Positions 22,109 through 23,429 of a stretch of 23,429 bases of DNA are shown piece by piece. Source of the DNA: Candidatus Magasanikiibacteriota bacterium (GTDB lineage: Bacteria; Patescibacteriota; Patescibacteriia; Magasanikbacterales; UBA922). The notes below the pieces were generated by a model. It was not told the DNA's origin. It saw only the letters and a program-made list of their open reading frames with translations, and did not search any database. The stretch spans positions 1-23,429 of the forward strand of contig DOYU01000012.1 of the NCBI GenBank assembly GCA_003518365.1, given 5' to 3'. The position numbers were made by a program, and so were the translations under genes. Every line of letters begins with the position of its first letter. Position 1 is the stretch's first letter.

Positions 22109-23429
22109 TTATTCTTTTCCATCCAGGATCGCCTTGAATTCAGCTTCTTCTACAGTCTCTTTTTCAAGAAGCAACTGCACCAATTTTTCCATCTTGTCTC
22201 GCTTTTCGAGAAGCAACTGTTCTGCGCGTTCACGCGCTTCGGTAAGGAGTACACTAATTTCTTCATCAATAAGTTCTGCAGTTTTTTCACTATAATTTTT
22301 TTGCTCATGAATTTCCTGCGCCAAGAAAATCATTTCTTCATTCTGACCAAAGTCGCGAGGACCAAGTTTATCACTCATACCATAGCGGAGTACCATGGCT
22401 TTTGCAGACTGAGTCGCACTCTTGAGATCACTGCTTGGCCCAGTGCTCAGAGATTCATGTCCATAGATCATACGCTCTGCGACAAATCCTCCCATTGCCA
22501 TGGCCATGTCATCTTTAAACATCGCAATTGTTTTGTAACTAATATCTTCTGTTGGCATCGAAAGTGTGTATCCACCAGCCATTCCGCGGCCAATAATAGA
22601 TACTTTACGAATAGGATCTGCATGTTCGAGAAAATGACCGACAATTGCATGACCAGCTTCGTGGTATGCTGTCATTTCTCTTTCTTTCTTGCTCATGACT
22701 TTGGATCGTTTTTGCGGGCCGAGCAAGACTTTTTCAATACTTTCTAGCACATCATCTTGATTGATTGTTTTTTTGCCTTTTCGTACAGCAAAAATTGCAG
22801 CTTCATTAAGCAAATTTGCCAAATCCGCACCCGTAAATCCAGGCGTGCGCTCAGCCAGTTTTTTCAAATCAACATCTGTTTCAAATGGTTTGTTGGCAGC
22901 ATGGACGAGAAGAATAGCTTCACGATCCTTGATATCTGGCTTACCAATCATGACACGACGGTCAAATCGACCTGGACGCAACATTGCTGAGTCAAGGACA
23001 TCTGGACGATTGGTGGCAGCCATGACTATGACACCAATATTTGGGTCAAATCCATCCATTTCAACAAGAATTTGGTTCAATGTTTGTTCACGTTCATCGT
23101 GAGAGCCTCCAAGGCCAGAACCACGCTTTCGTCCCACAGCATCAATTTCATCTACAAAGATAATTGCCGGTGCTTCTTTCTTTGCTTTACTAAACAAATC
23201 TCTAACACGAGAGGCACCAACACCAACAAACATTTCTACAAATTCAGAACCAGAGATATGAAAGAAGGGAACGCCTGCTTCTCCTGCAACCGCTTTTGCA
23301 AGCAATGTTTTTCCTGTTCCTGGAGGGCCCATCAGCAATACTCCTTTTGGAATTTTTGCTCCCATGTCTGCAAACTTTTTTGGATCTTTCAAAAAGTCAA
23401 CGATTTCTTCGAGTTCTTCTTTTGCTTCT
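22109..23429 (-). CDS. ftsH: ATP-dependent zinc metalloprotease FtsH (5' end outside window)
   Basis: Membrane-anchored AAA+ protease that degrades unstable or misassembled membrane and regulatory proteins. About 439 codons are visible. The frame is open to the window edge and reads EAKEELEEIVDFLKDPKKF, so the N-terminal membrane helices are off the right-hand side. Seen in order: Walker A GPPGTGKT, the pore segment just after it (FVEMFVGVGASRVRDLF), Walker B IIFVDEIDAVG, second region of homology ATNRPDVLDSAMLRPGRFDR, protease zinc site HEAGH, and the conserved DISYKT / SSDLKSAT stretches. The C-terminus is a charged coiled-coil-like helix. All key residues are intact. Confidence 0.96.
   Translation of the reverse strand, partial: EAKEELEEIVDFLKDPKKFADMGAKIPKGVLLMGPPGTGKTLLAKAVAGEAGVPFFHISGSEFVEMFVGVGASRVRDLFSKAKKEAPAIIFVDEIDAVGRKRGSGLGGSHDEREQTLNQILVEMDGFDPNIGVIVMAATNRPDVLDSAMLRPGRFDRRVMIGKPDIKDREAILLVHAANKPFETDVDLKKLAERTPGFTGADLANLLNEAAIFAVRKGKKTINQDDVLESIEKVLLGPQKRSKVMSKKEREMTAYHEAGHAIVGHFLEHADPIRKVSIIGRGMAGGYTLSMPTEDISYKTIAMFKDDMAMAMGGFVAERMIYGHESLSTGPSSDLKSATQSAKAMVLRYGMSDKLGPRDFGQNEEMIFLAQEIHEQKNYSEKTAELIDEEISVLLTEARERAEQLLLEKRDKMEKLVQLLLEKETVEEAEFKAILDGKE

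Noticed and set aside
1..23429. Recoded UGA (Gracilibacteria/Absconditabacteria code)
   Set aside because: TGA is not used as a stop here, but every gene reads through conserved motifs under the standard code with no in-frame TGA required.
1..23429. CRISPR array, tRNA or rRNA genes, insertion sequences
   Set aside because: No spaced direct repeats of CRISPR length, no cloverleaf with CCA-type ends, no rRNA-like blocks and no transposase-like protein were seen on either strand.

Overview
The window reads as a chromosomal segment of a Patescibacteria (Candidate Phyla Radiation) bacterium; I cannot place it in a class. The grounds are compact genes, short or overlapping junctions, almost no Shine-Dalgarno sequences, a baseplate-J-like membrane protein beside a pilus-type ATPase, and an A/T-leaning codon choice. 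The standard genetic code fits. Of 23 genes, 21 end in TAA, 2 in TAG and none in TGA.

Layout, left to right. (1) rplA (L1), followed by an unusual echo of its own 3' end and a terminator. (2) A plus-strand dTMP cassette: dCMP deaminase, a P-loop nucleotide kinase-like protein, dUTPase, ThyA, DHFR and thymidylate kinase, then a membrane protein. Together these can carry dCMP to dUMP, dTMP and dTDP and recycle the folate. (3) gatB, followed by a small promoter/dyad/terminator element. (4) A plus-strand UMP cluster: a CodA-like amidohydrolase, an argininosuccinate synthase-like protein fused to a C-terminal MGS-like domain (the UMP-sensing type of carbamoyl-phosphate synthase), then pyrD, pyrE and a eukaryote-type (URA3-like) pyrF, with junctions of 1, 3 and 4 bases. 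(5) Convergent hypothetical gene and miaA on minus; a divergent promoter pair; a repeat-bearing hypothetical on plus; thrS on minus.

(6) A G+C-richer block of about 0.9 kb (16.9-17.8 kb) between thrS and a baseplate-J-like gene. Its minus strand carries what I read as a complete T-box riboswitch pointing into thrS: Stem I with a candidate ACC (Thr) specifier, a T-box bulge UGGAACC in a well-paired antiterminator, and a competing terminator with nine U. A divergent promoter pair sharing an 11-bp dyad drives the T-box on one side and a small lipoprotein gene on the other. That lipoprotein has the only convincing Shine-Dalgarno in front of an annotated gene. (7) Minus-strand envelope genes (baseplate-J-like protein, PilB-like ATPase, membrane protein) and the 3' part of ftsH, cut by the window end.

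Several gaps hold short 7-8-nt word repeats arranged as inverted arms around small hairpins. They look like related families of intergenic elements. The strongest leads are the T-box in front of thrS, the ArgG-MGS fusion inside a pyrimidine operon, and these word-repeat elements. No database search or folding program was run; all structures were paired by eye.
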